DNA of 64,000 nucleotides from assembly GCA_007570785.1 (NCBI GenBank), contig ML662442.1, positions 36,281,818-36,345,817 of the forward strand, written 5' to 3'. Of this stretch, positions 36,016 through 47,582 are shown piece after piece (position 1 is the first letter of the stretch; each line of letters begins with the position of its first letter). Both the position numbers and the translations under genes were made by a program. This DNA comes from Antilocapra americana (taxonomy: Eukaryota; Chordata; Mammalia; Artiodactyla; Antilocapridae). A model generated the notes under the pieces. It made no database searches. It saw only the letters and a list, made by a program, of their open reading frames with translations, and was not told the origin of the DNA.

Positions 36016-37537
36016 TACGTATGTGTCCTGTATATCCTTCGATGGGTTTGTTACCTATGAAATTTAGTTCACCTGATTCTTTTAGTGGAGGTGATGGAAT
36101 TCCAGTTGAGCTATTTCAAATCCTAAAAGATGATGCTGGGAAAGTGCTGCACTCAATATGTCAGCAACTTTGGAAAACTGAGCAGTGGCCACAGGATTGG
36201 AAAAGGTCAGTTTTCATTCCAGTTCCAAAGAAAGGCAATGCCACAGAATGCTCAAACTACCGCACAGTTGCACTCATCTCATACGCTAGTAAAGTAATGC
36301 TCAAAATTCTCCAAGCCAGGCTTCAGCAATACATGAACCGTGAACTTCCAGATGTTCAAGCTGGATTTAGAAAAGGCAGAGGAACCAGAGATCAAATTGC
36401 CAGCATCTGCTGGATCATTGAAAAAGCAAGAGAATTCCAGAAAAACATCTATTTCTGCTTTATTGACTATGCCAAAGCCTTTGACTGTGTGGATCCCAAT
36501 AAACTGTGGAAAATTCTGAAAGAGATGGGAATACCAGACCATCTGACCTGCTTTTTGAGGAACCTGTATACAGATCAGGAAGCAACAGTTAGAACTGGAC
36601 ATGGAACAACAGACTGGTTCCAGATAGGAAAAAGGGTATGTCAAGGCTGTATATTGTCACCCTGCTTATTTAATTTAATATGCAGAGTACATCATGAGAA
36701 ATGCTGGGCTGGAAGAAGCACAAGCTGGAATCAAGATTGTGGGGAGAAATATCAATAACCTCAGATATGCAGATGACACCACCCTATGACAGAAAGTAAA
36801 GAACTAAAGAGCCTCTTGATGAAAGTGAAAGCGGAGAGTGAAAAAGTTGGCTTAAAACTCAACATTCAGGAAACTAAGATCATGGCATCTGGTCCCATCA
36901 CTTCATTTCAAAGAGATGGGGAAGCAGTGGAAACAGTGAGAGACTTTATTTTTGGGGCTCCAAAATCACTGCAGATGGTGATTGCAGCCATGAAATTAAA
37001 AGACGCTTGCTCCTTGGAAGAAAAATTATGACCAACCTAGACAGCATATTCAAAAGCAGAGACATTATTTTGCCGACAGAGGTCTGTCTAGTCAAGGCTA
37101 GGGTTTTTCTAGTAGTCACGTATGGATGTGAGTTGGACTGTAAAGAAACCCGAGTGCCGAAGAATTGATGCTTTTGAACTGTGGTGTTGGAGAAGACTCT
37201 TGAGAGTCCCTTGGACTGCAAGGAGATCTAACCAGTCCATCCTAAAGGAGATCAGTCCTGGGTGTTCATTGGAAAGACTGATGTTGAAGCTGAAACTCCA
37301 ATACTTTGCCACCTGATGTGAAGAGCTGACTCATTTGAAAAGACCCTGATGCTGGGAAAGATTGAGGGCAGGAGGAGAAGGGGACGACAGAGGATGAGAC
37401 AGTTGGATGGCATCACCGACTCAATGGACATGAGTTTGGGTGGGCTCCGGAAGTTGGTATTGGCCAGGGAGGCCTGGTGTGCTGCAGTCCATGGGGTGAC
37501 AAAGAGTCAGACACGACTGAGCGACTGAACTGAATGG
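36016..37537 (+). mobile_element. BovB (RTE) LINE, 5'-truncated, broken reverse transcriptase
   Basis: Sense copy, about 1.5 kb. An open frame at 36021-36758 carries reverse-transcriptase segments: GGDGIPVELFQILKDDAGKV, KRSVFIPVPKKGNATECSNY, YFCFIDYAKAFDCVDPNKLW (palm motif A with two Asp) and CQGCILSPCLFNL. The catalytic YADD motif lies in another frame at about 36766-36780, so the ORF is frameshifted. It continues to the usual BovB end with ACACGACTGAGCGACTGAAC. The element lacks its endonuclease part and cannot move. It is a genomic parasite, unrelated to REV3L function. Confidence 0.93.
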
Positions 37538-37559
37538 AAATGATTCTTTTACAACCTCA

Positions 37560-38330
37560 ACTTACTTTTGACTTCAGTTAACTTTATGATTTTATATATT
37601 ATCCAGGTTTTTATCATTGTTAGACTGGAGTGATGTTCTTTTGCAGCTTTCTACATTTGAAGCAAAATTATATTTTCCAGGCAGTTTTCAAGTTTTTTTC
37701 TTTTGCTTTGTTTTCCATAATTTCACTATGTATATTATACTAACTGATAGTGTCTCACAGATCCTTCAAGCTCTGTACGTTTTTCTTCATTTGTTTTTCT
37801 AATGATCTGTCTTTAAGTTTACTAACTTAATTCTGTTGTCACCAACCTGCTGTTAAGAACAACCAGTCAATTTTGTATTTCAGTTATTTTTAGTCCCCCA
37901 TTCTCATTTGGTTTTTTTCTTTTGATAGTTTCTGTATTTGGCTGATTTCCCCATCCACTCATTAAGACTGTATTTTACTTTTAACTTTTTGAATTTTTTG
38001 AATATATCTTGTAATAGTTTCTAAATTCAGCACCTGGCCATCTCTGTATTATTTTCTGTTGACTGGTTTTTAACTGTAGCTCATGTTTTTTTGTTTCTTT
38101 GCATGATTATGTAATGGATATTACTGATGTTCTGTTACACAGATCCTGGATTTTTATTCTCCTCCTCTGAAGCATGTTTATTTTTGTTCCAGCCAGCAGT
38201 TCAGTTACTGGCTGATCACCCGAGCATACCTGCTTTTTATGCTTTGTTAAAATGAAAGCCGAAGGTCCTCTCTGAGTCCCTCCAACTTGACAAGACTCAG
38301 TCTCCATATTCTATCCCACAGGCCTGTTTT
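37560..38330 (-). repeat. Possible old L1 3' UTR, antisense
   Basis: T-rich text with segments such as GGATTTTTATTCTCCTCCTC and TTGTTCCAGCCAGCAGTTCA that recall the antisense 3' UTR of old L1M copies. The match is partial. Confidence 0.4.
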
Positions 38331-39529
38331 GTTAGTGCTTGGTTTTAGGTTTGCCTGTGGTGGCCTTACTTTTATGCCTTGCTCCCAAGGCATGGTTTTT
38401 CTGAGCTCTCAGCTGGATGCTTAGGTTGTTCATAAGGGGTTAATGAAGTCTCTCCACTCTGGCATGGCCAGACCTTCAACTACAACACTGTCTTACAAGT
38501 TCTGTTCCAGACTCAGGTCCACAATAGCTACTCTCTAGTAAGCCTCTCCTTGCTCATTCTTCAGCATAACCCTGGGCCACTCACAAGAAACCCCCATCTG
38601 TACTACTGACTCCTAACTCCTGCTCCTTGCACAGATGCCCTTTTCCATAAATTGCAGGCACAGCCTGCCTGAACTCTAGACTCTCGTCTCCTCGGCTTAG
38701 CAGTATAGCCACACTTTGCTTAGACCTAGCATACTACACTGGATTTAGGAAATTATCTCCAGGCAACCTGAGGCTCATCTCATATGAGTTTCCCTTCTCT
38801 CAAGGAGCTTCATCCTTCACTGTCTCTTGCTCACTGCCCAGAAACAATTACCCTGAATCTTTTGTCCAGGAGAGCTGGTCTAGTACCAGTACTCTTCTGT
38901 AATCTGAAGTGAAAGTTTCCACCTCTGCTTTTCTTTAAAGGTAAAATGGATAGTAATAAGCTTAGAAAATATCTGTATAAAGAACATAGTCTTAAAATTA
39001 ATGTATCTGATGTTAGAAATGAATAGAGCTGCTTACTGAATTATAAGGCCATATGATGGTGAGGATAGGAAGACTGAACCTTAAAAACAATTTGCTGTAT
39101 TTGAAATAACTGCTTTCTGAGCGTGTCCACTTGTCCTCCAGTCTCATTTAAGGAATCTCAAGGAAGTGAAGTGAAATCACAGAAAGTACTGAGCTTATAA
39201 TCAAAGCCTTATAGAAATAGAAGCTTAGGAGAAGTTATATACCAGTAAATAAAATGAAACTTGATATTAAACTTAACATTAATAACTACATTTAGTGGTT
39301 TGTTTATAAACCCTAGAGTGTTCTAAATGTATATTTTGCTACATCTAATTAGGTGTTATATAGGATGATAGGTATGTTTTTGCCAAGTAAAATCAAGAAA
39401 TTGGACTTAATATATTTTATAGGAACTGACTGAATCCACATATATGCATTATCTTAGCTTTACATTTGGCTGTATATATTATTGAAGGAGTATATGAATG
39501 ATCTAAAATAATACATATTAAAATGTGAT

Positions 39530-39950
39530 ATAGTTTTTTTGCCTATCAAACTAAAATAATTTTTAAAATTGCAATCTCTAGTGTTGACAGAAATGCATGG
39601 AAACACTTTACTAGTATGAATGTAAATTATTAAGATTATCTGAAAAGCAGTATGTCACTTCATATTAAAAAGACCAAATCTAGGAATTTATCTTAAGGAA
39701 ATATTTAAGCATCTGTACATAGACTTAAGTACAAAGATGCTCATCCCTGGTGGTCCAGTGGTTACGACTCCATGCTTCCACTGCAGGGGTGTGGGTTTCA
39801 TCCCTGGTTGGGGAGCTTAAGATTCTACATGCCACATGGGGTGGCCAAAAGAAAAATGTTCACCACAGCATAAGATACTCAACAAATCCACTAAATTGTT
39901 ACAACCATACAGTAGTATACTCATAAATGTGGAGAAATAGTCACAGTACA
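39530..39950 (+). repeat. Old L1 fragment, sense, split by a SINE
   Basis: GGAATTTATCTTAAGGAAAT, TTCACCACAGCATAAG and ACAACCATACAGTAGTATAC follow the order of the sense end of L1 ORF2/3' UTR. Interrupted by the short SINE at 39744-39856. Confidence 0.55.
39744..39856 (+). repeat. Short tRNA-derived SINE (Bov-tA3/CHR type), sense
   Basis: ATCCCTGGTGGTCCAGTGGT head, GGGTTTCATCCCTGGTTGG B-box, GATTCTACATGCCACATGGG and GTGGCCAAAAG end. Confidence 0.82.
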
Positions 39951-39989
39951 ATATTTCCATTCTTCATCTCTTAGCCATCACCCTCCAAC

Positions 39990-40530
39990 CCTGCCTTCAC
40001 CTCCTTCTCCCCCGCCCCATCCCCACCTTAAGCAACCACTAGTCTACCTTCTGTCTCCATAGATTTGCCTGTTCTGGATCTTTCATATAAGTGGAATCAT
40101 GTAGTATATTGCCTTCTGTGACTGGCCTCTTTCAGAACATACAGTCCAGATTCATTCACATGGTAGCATGTGTTAATACTTCATTTCCTTTTTTACCAAA
40201 TAATATCCCATTGTGTGGGCATATACCACATTTTACTTACTCATTCATTAGTTGTTGGACACCTGAATTATTTGCATGTTTTGGCTATTTTGAAAATGCT
40301 ATTATGAATATTTGTACAAGTTTTGGTGTGGGTGAATATTTCTGTTCCTCTTGGACATATACTTATGAGTGGAATTGGTCAGTCATATTCTGTTTTTAAC
40401 GATTTGAGAAATTGCCAGACTGTTTCCAGTGCAACTGCACTATTTTGCATTCCCACTGCAGTGTGTGATGGTTATAATTTTTCTACATCCTCACTAACAC
40501 TTTTATTATCTTTTTAATTATAGGGTGATT
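39990..40530 (-). repeat. Old L1 3' end, antisense
   Basis: AGCAACCACTAGTCTACCTT, TTTGCCTGTTCTGGATC, GGCATATACCACATTTTAC and TGCATTCCCACTGCAGTGTG keep the familiar antisense L1 3' order. The 102-codon frame here is repeat sequence. Confidence 0.75.
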
Positions 40531-40798
40531 TCTTTTTTTTTCATGTTCATTTACTCATTTTTTGTATGGATTAATCATGTGTCTTAGAAACAGGTTTTTA
40601 AATAATTTTATTTATTATATGACTATCTTGTTTTAAAACCCACATAATTAAAAGTTGCAGTATATTTGAAACTTAATATTCTTTAAATGAATAGGTTTTA
40701 TTCTTTATCGTATATCTTTGAGTCATTTTTATAGTCTAGTAACATAATACTAAAATCAAAACTTCCTTTCATAACTTTGGTGAAGGTTTTTTTGTTTG

Positions 40799-41143
40799 TT
40801 TTTTAATAGTTTTATATGTTTATTTTTGGCTGCACTGGGTCCTCATTGCTGCACAGGCTTTCTCTAGTTGTGGCAAGAGGGGGGAGACTCTCTAGTTGCC
40901 ATGCACAGGCTTCTCATTTTGGCGTCTTCTCTTGTTGTGGAACACGGACTCTCGGGTGTGCAGGCTTCAGTAGCTGCAGCACATGGACTTGGTAGTTGCA
41001 GCTCCTGGGCTCTGGAGCACAGTAGTTGTGGTACTAGGGTTTAGTTGCTCCACGGCATGTAGGATCTTCCTGAACTCATGGATCAAACCTGTGTCTCCTG
41101 CATTGGCAGGCGAGTTCTTTACCACTGGCCACCAGGGAAGCCC
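40799..41143 (-). repeat. CHR-type SINE, antisense
   Basis: TTATTTTTGGCTGCACTGGG, CTTTCTCTAGTTGTGGCAAG, CAGTAGTTGTGG, CTCCACGGCATGTAGGATC and the head ACTGGCCACCAGGGAAGCC at the right end. Confidence 0.88.
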
Positions 41144-41747
41144 TATTGTTTGCTTACTTATGAAAAGGTAGGGTAAAGAGGTTTTCAGGGTTTAAGTCAA
41201 AGAACATAGTTATATTTTCACAGGAAATACTGATATGACATATTTGTTTACCTTATGTGTGGTCTCATTAAAATTATTTCCCTGATTTTTCTAAATCTCC
41301 ACCAACCAAATTACTGTTTCTTCGCGTAAGACGCCAGTGCATACTTTTATTTGAGACTGATATTAACAGTGATGACTCAAAGCTTCCATGTTCTTTAAAA
41401 GCCTATAGATAAAATAATTATAATTGTATAATTATTGCATCATCAGTAGTGGCATCTAAGAGAGTGTTGCCAATGCAAAAACAGAGTAAGATCAAGCAAA
41501 ATATTGAAAATAATCTTATCCCTCTATCACAAGTACTGTTTTGAACTTTACATATTTTCACTAGGTTTTATGCCCTTGAAATAGCTGCAATTTTCTAATC
41601 TTTATCTATCCTTAACGTATTTTGCTAAAGACTCTCTTCTAAAATAACTTCACTTTTAATAGGTAGTTTTTGGCATAAAGAAAATGTACTAGTTTCAAGT
41701 ACCGAAATTTTTCTGAAATGTTCATAGCATGGATTCTCTTTTAACAG

Positions 41748-41889
41748 ATGGAAAATGGTTGATCATTATATTAGCCGTGTCCGTGGAAATCTCCAAATGT
41801 TAGAACAGCTGGACCTAATTGGGAAAACCAGTGAAATGGCTAGACTTTTTGGCATTCAGTTTTTACATGTACTGACAAGGGGTTCACAG
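41748..41889 (+). CDS. REV3L: REV3L exon (142 nt)
   Basis: Acceptor TTTTAACAG, donor TCACAG|GTAGGA. It completes an Arg codon and encodes WKMVDHYISRVRGNLQMLEQ then LDLIGKTSEMARLFGIQFLH and VLTRGSQ. This is where active exonucleases carry Exo III; the sequence has no Y-x3-D pattern. Phase 2 in, phase 0 out. Confidence 0.96.
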
Positions 41890-43383
41890 GTAGGAAATCA
41901 ATTTTCGTGCACACTTGAAAGTTCTGTGTGAATGATATACTTTGGAGATGTTGAGATCTGATTTTTTTTTTTTAACTTTGTGTCTGGTACCAACTAATAT
42001 GTAGGTGGTTAATTCAAATCTTGTCATTTTGTTTTCTGGAAAAGCTTAATTTCACTTAATAGCTTTGCTTTTTTATTTTCTTTCCATACCAACTTTTTGA
42101 CCACTACTGAGTTTTACATGGTAATAAAAAAGTAAATGGCTGTGCCCTTGAGGATGATACTGTGTTCCTAAATACTGTCATTGGGATTAGGGATGCTTTG
42201 AAAGCCACTTAGAACTGGAGAAGCAGCAAAGAAGGTCTGCCTCTTTTGTATACAGTGCTACTTTTGGGAGTTCTAAAACTTCCAACAGATAACTAATATT
42301 TAAAAAAAAAAAAAAAGAGGAAGGAGGATTTGGGAATCAATATAAGTGGGCTGTATCACTTTTTTTAAATATTAAAGAAAAATGGGACCTTAGAAGCCAT
42401 TTAACTCATATCTCTCCAAGTAGATTCCCAAGGATCTAATGAAAGATTTTGTTTAAATGCCTTGCAGAAGTGGTTTCCTGCTTTTATTCAAATATTTATT
42501 TGAATACTTGTAGTGTATTAAATAAACACTGTGCAAAGCCATCTTGGATACTATATTAAATCACTCAGATCCCTTAACCTCATAAAATATTTTATTTTAA
42601 TTATTTTATCTCTATAACATTCCCCTAGTCTACCAATTCAGTAAATATAGCAAACCTAGAGCTCTAATTACTTTAGCATTACTTGTTGCTGTATTTTATT
42701 TTATTGCTTTACATTAATTTTACTTATTTATACTCCCATGAGTTTCAAAGCCTATTTGAGCTGGCTTATAATAAAAGGCAGAAAGATACCTTAAAACTAT
42801 ATGAGAACATTTCAGGGAACCCATACTGGTTCTTATAAGTACTCCCCCCCCCCAAACTACAGACTGTCTGCTTTATAGCTATTTATAAATGATCAGTAAT
42901 TGCTTGATTAATTTTTGTGAAGGACCATTATTAACCTTTCAGTTTTGGAATCCTTGTGTTTCCTTCTTAGGAAATTGAGATAACATTTATCCATCTCAAG
43001 TCTCCTGATTGCCATCCTCTAATTTTCCCAAATAAATTTTTGAAAGATTATTGGCCAGCTTTTTTAATGAAATTGTTGCATTGTACAGCTGTCTCTTCTA
43101 CATCTTTTATTATGATTTAGCTTTATTTTTAAATCTTAAAAGAAATGTAACTGTGTCTCTTCACAATTGACTACTATATAAGTTATTTGACATATTTTAT
43201 AGTTTTTACAAAAGTTATGAAAGCTGATTGAATAACCAATACTGTGTAACTGTGATGTGAGAAAGTCATGCAGCTGTATTCTGAAGAACAAAACATCTCC
43301 CATATGATTCTCAACATATTCAGAAGACCAGTATATTTGTTTTTAAGTTTCTTCTCTCCTTACTTCCACCTCTCTGCCTGCAG
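41890..43383 (+). other. REV3L: Intron 10 of the window
   Basis: GTAGGA donor, CTGCAG acceptor, phase 0. AT-rich with poly(A) at about 42301-42316. I see no repeat or gene that I can name. Confidence 0.8.
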
Positions 43384-43628
43384 TACCGTGTGGAATCAAT
43401 GATGTTGCGTATTGCCAAACCAATGAACTATATTCCTGTGACACCTAGTGTACAGCAGAGATCTCAGATGAGAGCCCCACAGTGTGTTCCCCTAATTATG
43501 GAGCCTGAATCTCGCTTCTATAGCAACTCTGTTCTCGTTTTGGATTTCCAGTCACTATATCCTTCTATTGTGATTGCATACAACTACTGTTTCTCCACCT
43601 GCCTTGGTCATGTGGAAAACTTGGGGAA
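43384..43628 (+). CDS. REV3L: REV3L exon with polymerase motif A
   Basis: 245 nt between CCTGCAG and GGGGAA|GTAAGT, phase 0 in and two bases out. It encodes YRVESMMLRIAKPMNYIPVT then SVLVLDFQSLYPSIVIAYNY and LGHVENLG. DFQSLYPS at 43543-43566 is family-B motif A: its Asp binds a catalytic metal ion and the Tyr is the steric gate against ribonucleotides; the following Leu is also the site used in error-prone mutants of other family-B enzymes. The ATG at 43390 is internal. All motif residues are intact. Confidence 0.98.
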
Positions 43629-43772
43629 GTAAGTTTTTTTTCATATTTACAATTATTTTGTTATACGTCATACTTCTTACTAACTTAGACTGTCTTTGAG
43701 TGTCTCTTTGCATATGAGACTACCCTTCTGAGCAGGATGAATGGGCTGTGTGATACAGCTAGTCCACCATTT

Positions 43773-43776
<4 letters not shown>

Positions 43777-43809
<33 letters not shown>
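43777..43809 (+). repeat. (GT)n microsatellite
   Basis: About 16 uninterrupted GT units roughly 150 bp downstream of the motif A exon donor. Likely length-polymorphic. It also explains the Val/Cys-rich frame there. Confidence 0.95.
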
Positions 43810-43811
<2 letters not shown>

Positions 43812-44335
43812 CATCGTATGACTAATTCAGCATCATGGATAGATAACTCATGTGAACAAGACTGTAAATACTATCAGCCTTGCAATTTATGTTTCACTCT
43901 TCACGTATATCTGTTAAATAAGACATATTTGTTATATCTTGTTAAATATAATCTTTGTTATATTTGTTATATCTTATTTACCTCTTGTTAAATAAGAATT
44001 ATATAAAATTTGTTGGTATAAATCACTTTTCAGTGAAACAATGTGAAGATTATGAACTTATAACTTTAGCTGTGACTTCCTCTTGACTTTTCTTAGAAAT
44101 AGTTTACGTTTAAAAAGTTAAATTGCCAAATGTTAGATTTTATTCATGTCAACCAAATTTTTTCTCATAAGAAATGGCCTCCCTTTATAATATTTTTGTG
44201 TAATTAAAACCAAGTGTTACAGTTTTAGTCTGAAGTATATTCACTTTTTATAGAAAGCTTTTATGGAAATTGTATTGGTAATTCTGTCTTTTTAATAAGA
44301 ATAGGGATTTCGAAAAGTTGTTTACAGTCTTTTTG

Positions 44336-44644
44336 AAAGTGAAAGTCTCTCTGTAATGTCCGACTCTTTGTGACCCCATGGACTGTAGTCCATGGGATTC
44401 TCCAGGCCAGAATGCTAGAGTGGGTAACTTTTCCCTTCTCCAGGGGATCTTTCCAACCCAGTCAAACCCAGGTCTCCCGCATTACAGGCAGATTCTTTAC
44501 CAGCTGAGCCACAAGGGAAGCCCAAGAATACTGGAGTGGGTAGCCTATCCTTTCTCCAGTGGATCATCCCGACCCAGGAACTGAACTGGCGTCTCCTATA
44601 TTGCAGGCAGATTCTTTACCAACAGAGCTATTAGGGAAGCTCCT
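44336..44644 (-). repeat. Compound Bov-tA SINE with a second tRNA-like head, antisense
   Basis: Antisense Bov-tA to GGGAAGCCC near 44523, then a joined second unit (GGGTAGCCTATCCTTTCTCC ... ACAGAGCTATTAGGGAAGCT). Same layout as 34277-34598. Confidence 0.87.
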
Positions 44645-44972
44645 CCAGTCTTTTTATTTAAGGTTTAAATTTTTCTTTAGGTAATTTAGTGTAAGGTAGT
44701 CATAGGTTGAGATGAAATTTGGTATTTCAGTATAGATTTTCCCCATATGTTTTATAATAGTGCCATTTGAGAAATGTTTCTTTTAATAAATTGTATTTGA
44801 AGAACTGCTTTTTGGTAACTAAACAAATAAACATTACTAAGTATATGAATTCATGTTTAGATGTTTAAAAATGAATTTCCAATAGAATTAGAAAGATTCC
44901 TAAAATTGCCCAGAATTTCTGTTCTATGATTTGTGGAACTATTTGCTTAATTTTTTTTTTTCCCCTTAACAG

Positions 44973-45081
44973 GTATGATGAGTTCAAATTTGGCTGTACC
45001 TCTCTAAGAGTACCTCCAGATTTACTTTACCAAATTAGGCATGATATCACAGTGTCCCCCAATGGAATAGCTTTTGTCAAG
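44973..45081 (+). CDS. REV3L: REV3L exon (109 nt)
   Basis: Acceptor CCTTAACAG, donor GTCAAG|GTAATA. It completes a Lys codon and encodes YDEFKFGCTSLRVPPDLLYQ and IRHDITVSPNGIAFVK, between motifs A and B of the palm. Phase 2 in, phase 0 out. Confidence 0.97.
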
Positions 45082-46913
45082 GTAATACTCTCTTATAAAT
45101 GAAAGGTATTAACTGTGATTTAACCTTTGGAGAGCTAATGGTCTAGATGTTGTTGGCATATAATACAAAAAAAAAAAAAGCTACTTCAGTATCTCAAAAA
45201 AATCAAAGATATAAGGAATCTTCTAAGAAATTTTTTAAATCATTTTTTTTAAATAATGATCTTATTTTGCATGAATTTAGGTTTAAAATCTTTTGTTAGA
45301 TTTTAGTTTTTTAATGAACTATTTCAAGAAATAGATTGCATATATACCTCCTGTCCTCTATTAGAATCTGGTAGACTTAGATAGCTACGTGATGATCACA
45401 ACAGTGTTAACTTACAAAGATTAAAACTGCTTTATTGCATTCACTTTACTAATTGTTCTATATATTTTAAATTAAGACTGTCTTAAAAATGATATTCTAC
45501 TTATTGATTATATTTTTAAGAAGATACCCAGACTTATAACAGAGTCCTTTTTTCTCTCTCTGTCTCCCCACAAAAAGAGACTAAAAAGCCTCATAAATGA
45601 ATAAATCAAAGACAAATAGGAAGAGATCGAGGAGAAGATTATGTTGCCTCTCATATGCCAACTTCATTCCTTTCTTTTCTGTTTCCTTAGCAGTGAGTCT
45701 ACAAGAATCATGGGACAGTAGAGTGGTTGGTGGTGGTAGCATGGACCCCACTAGCCCTCAAATTCATTCTGGTGTACTTAGCAAAAGTAGCATCATTCTC
45801 TACCAATCAAGGGATGCTGTGTTTAAAGAGTACTCTAAAATTAGCCATTTAGATATAAGGAAAAATTTTACTGAGAGAGTTCATGTTATATTTCATTTTG
45901 GAAAACATCATATTTTAACATAATAACACATCATGTCTTAACATAAACATGGCTGCTTCAAAAGGTACACAGAATGAATTAGAGGTTAGAATGTGTTTTC
46001 ATTGTCACATATCTAGTACCTTATTATTTTATCTCCGTTTAACAGCATTTTAAGAACTTGCATCTACATTTTGACCCAATGTGTAAAACTTGATGAAAGT
46101 TAGATTTTTTTTTTTTTAGTATTCAGGAGTGTGATCATACTATCCCTGAGGTTTTAATTGTTCAGTCTGACATGCATTACCTTGCACGTGTCTGTGAATC
46201 ATCTTCAAAGTTAATACTGTTTTGTGATTTTCATTCCTACTGGAGTTCTTGTAAATTCTCCCTAGTCTTGATTAATACAAATGATTTTTTTTTTTGGCGT
46301 CAACAAATTTTATCACCTCACTATTCATCCCCTCTTCCAGATTGCTAATAAATATAGGCCGGAGGGGATGGCTTAGTGGTCTAAGCATCAGATTTGAAAT
46401 ACCTAGAGTCCCTGGAACTACAGGTTTGAATGTCAGCAGAGTCAACCCAGCTCATCATTCTTCCAAGGTAGATAAATGGAGTTCCATGCAGTTTACTGTG
46501 TGGGGTCATTAGGATGAGATCTTTTAAAACTGAGGTTTGTTATGAGTGATACAAATCCCGTGTGTCTTTCTGAAAGAGTGGGGGTTTGGATCAAAGTTTT
46601 GACAGAATTTCCCTCTGAACTCGTATGGTCTTTTACGTACTAGCTGGCATCCTCCTTCCTGGAGGTCTCTGAACTCACATAGTAGTACTACAGTAGATTT
46701 ATAAACATTACAGGAACCTTGTAGGAGAAAAGCCTTCTTCAAAAGAGAAAATGTGATGATTTTATATTGACGGCCTCTGGTCTTGTGGCCACTCTTATTA
46801 TTTGTTTCAATTCATGACAGTTGGCCACTGTTATACTTTGTGCTTCCTTCTTAATTATCTAAATGTATAATATTTATGGGATCTAAACATTCTTTTTTTT
46901 CCCTTTATGATAG
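45082..46913 (+). other. REV3L: Intron 12 of the window
   Basis: GTAATA donor, ATGATAG acceptor after a pyrimidine run, phase 0. It contains the tRNA-like element at 46358-46512. The 108-codon frame at 45597-45923 has no recognisable domain and lies in unassigned intron. Confidence 0.85.
46358..46512 (+). repeat. Ancient SINE with a tRNA-Leu-like head (MamSINE1-like)
   Basis: GGATGGCTTAGTGGTCTAAG fits a type-II tRNA A-box (Leu-like), GGTTTGAATGTC fits a B-box, and a long variable-arm-like spacer separates them. The tail has CAACCCAGCTCATCATTC and GGTAGATAAATGGAGTTCC, which resembles RTE-tailed tRNA SINEs. No acceptor-stem pairing or Leu anticodon is kept, so it is not a working tRNA gene. 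Confidence 0.5.
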
Positions 46914-47120
46914 CCTTCAGTAAGAAAGGGTGTGCTACCAAGTATGCTTGAAGAGATTTTGAAGACTAGACTCATGGTGAAGCGGTCGATGAAGGCTTAC
47001 AAGCAGGACAGAATCCTTTCACGAATGCTTGATGCACGTCAGCTAGGACTTAAGCTGATAGCAAATGTCACATTTGGCTATACAGCTGCTAATTTTTCTG
47101 GGAGAATGCCATGCATTGAG
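46914..47120 (+). CDS. REV3L: REV3L exon with polymerase motif B
   Basis: 207 nt, 69 codons, phase 0 on both sides, between TGATAG and ATTGAG|GTAAGT. It encodes PSVRKGVLPSMLEEILKTRL then QLGLKLIANVTFGYTAANFS and GRMPCIE. KLIANVTFGY at 47052-47081 is motif B (the finger helix K...N..YG pattern), whose Lys contacts the incoming nucleotide phosphate. The ATG at 46932 is internal and the frame beyond 47120 is intronic. Confidence 0.98.
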
Positions 47121-47582
47121 GTAAGTGATACAAGTCTATAGTTTTTTTTAGAAGAGACTAAAGTAGCATTAAATGAATACCTGTTCCTTGAAGCATTTGG
47201 GTTTGAAACGTTAGACTACAGTGTTTCATTGCCATGACATAGTATCAGTTTTTCTTAAACCAGGTATTATATACATACATCTTCTTAGGGATTTATCAGT
47301 TTTCTCTATGAGAACTCTATTTAATGATAATTTTAGAAATTAGCATACACATTTCTGCATAATCTAGATGACCATATCACAACCAATTATTGGCATGAGG
47401 TTTCTGTGCCACCTTTACAGCATTGTTTACAGTAACACTGGTACTAAATAATTCCTTTTAACGTATTGATAGAGATCTGAGGCTACTTCATTTGTCTTCT
47501 CTAAATGTCAAAAAAAAAGTCATTCCATATTTACTAGAATACAGTATTTATACTAGTATAAAGTAAAACCTTTCTTTTGCAG

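Larger units (their letters stand above)
34230..41747 (+). other. REV3L: Intron 9 of the window
   Basis: GTAATG donor, TTTTAACAG acceptor, phase 2. Most of it is repeat: compound SINE, old antisense L1, 5'-truncated BovB, possible L1 tail, short SINE, further antisense L1 and a CHR SINE. 35146-36015 is GC-richer and unassigned; 38330-39530 and 41144-41747 show nothing clear. Confidence 0.85.
43629..44972 (+). other. REV3L: Intron 11 of the window
   Basis: GTAAGT donor, CTTAACAG acceptor after a T run, phase 2. It contains a GT microsatellite and a compound SINE. The rest is AT-rich and unassigned. Confidence 0.85.

Noticed and set aside
36021..36758. 245-codon open frame on + strand
   Set aside because: It is the BovB reverse-transcriptase fragment, followed by a frameshift; not a host gene.
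45597..45923. 108-codon frame in intron 12
   Set aside because: No domain, lies in unassigned AT-rich intron, and the first residues are basic low complexity.
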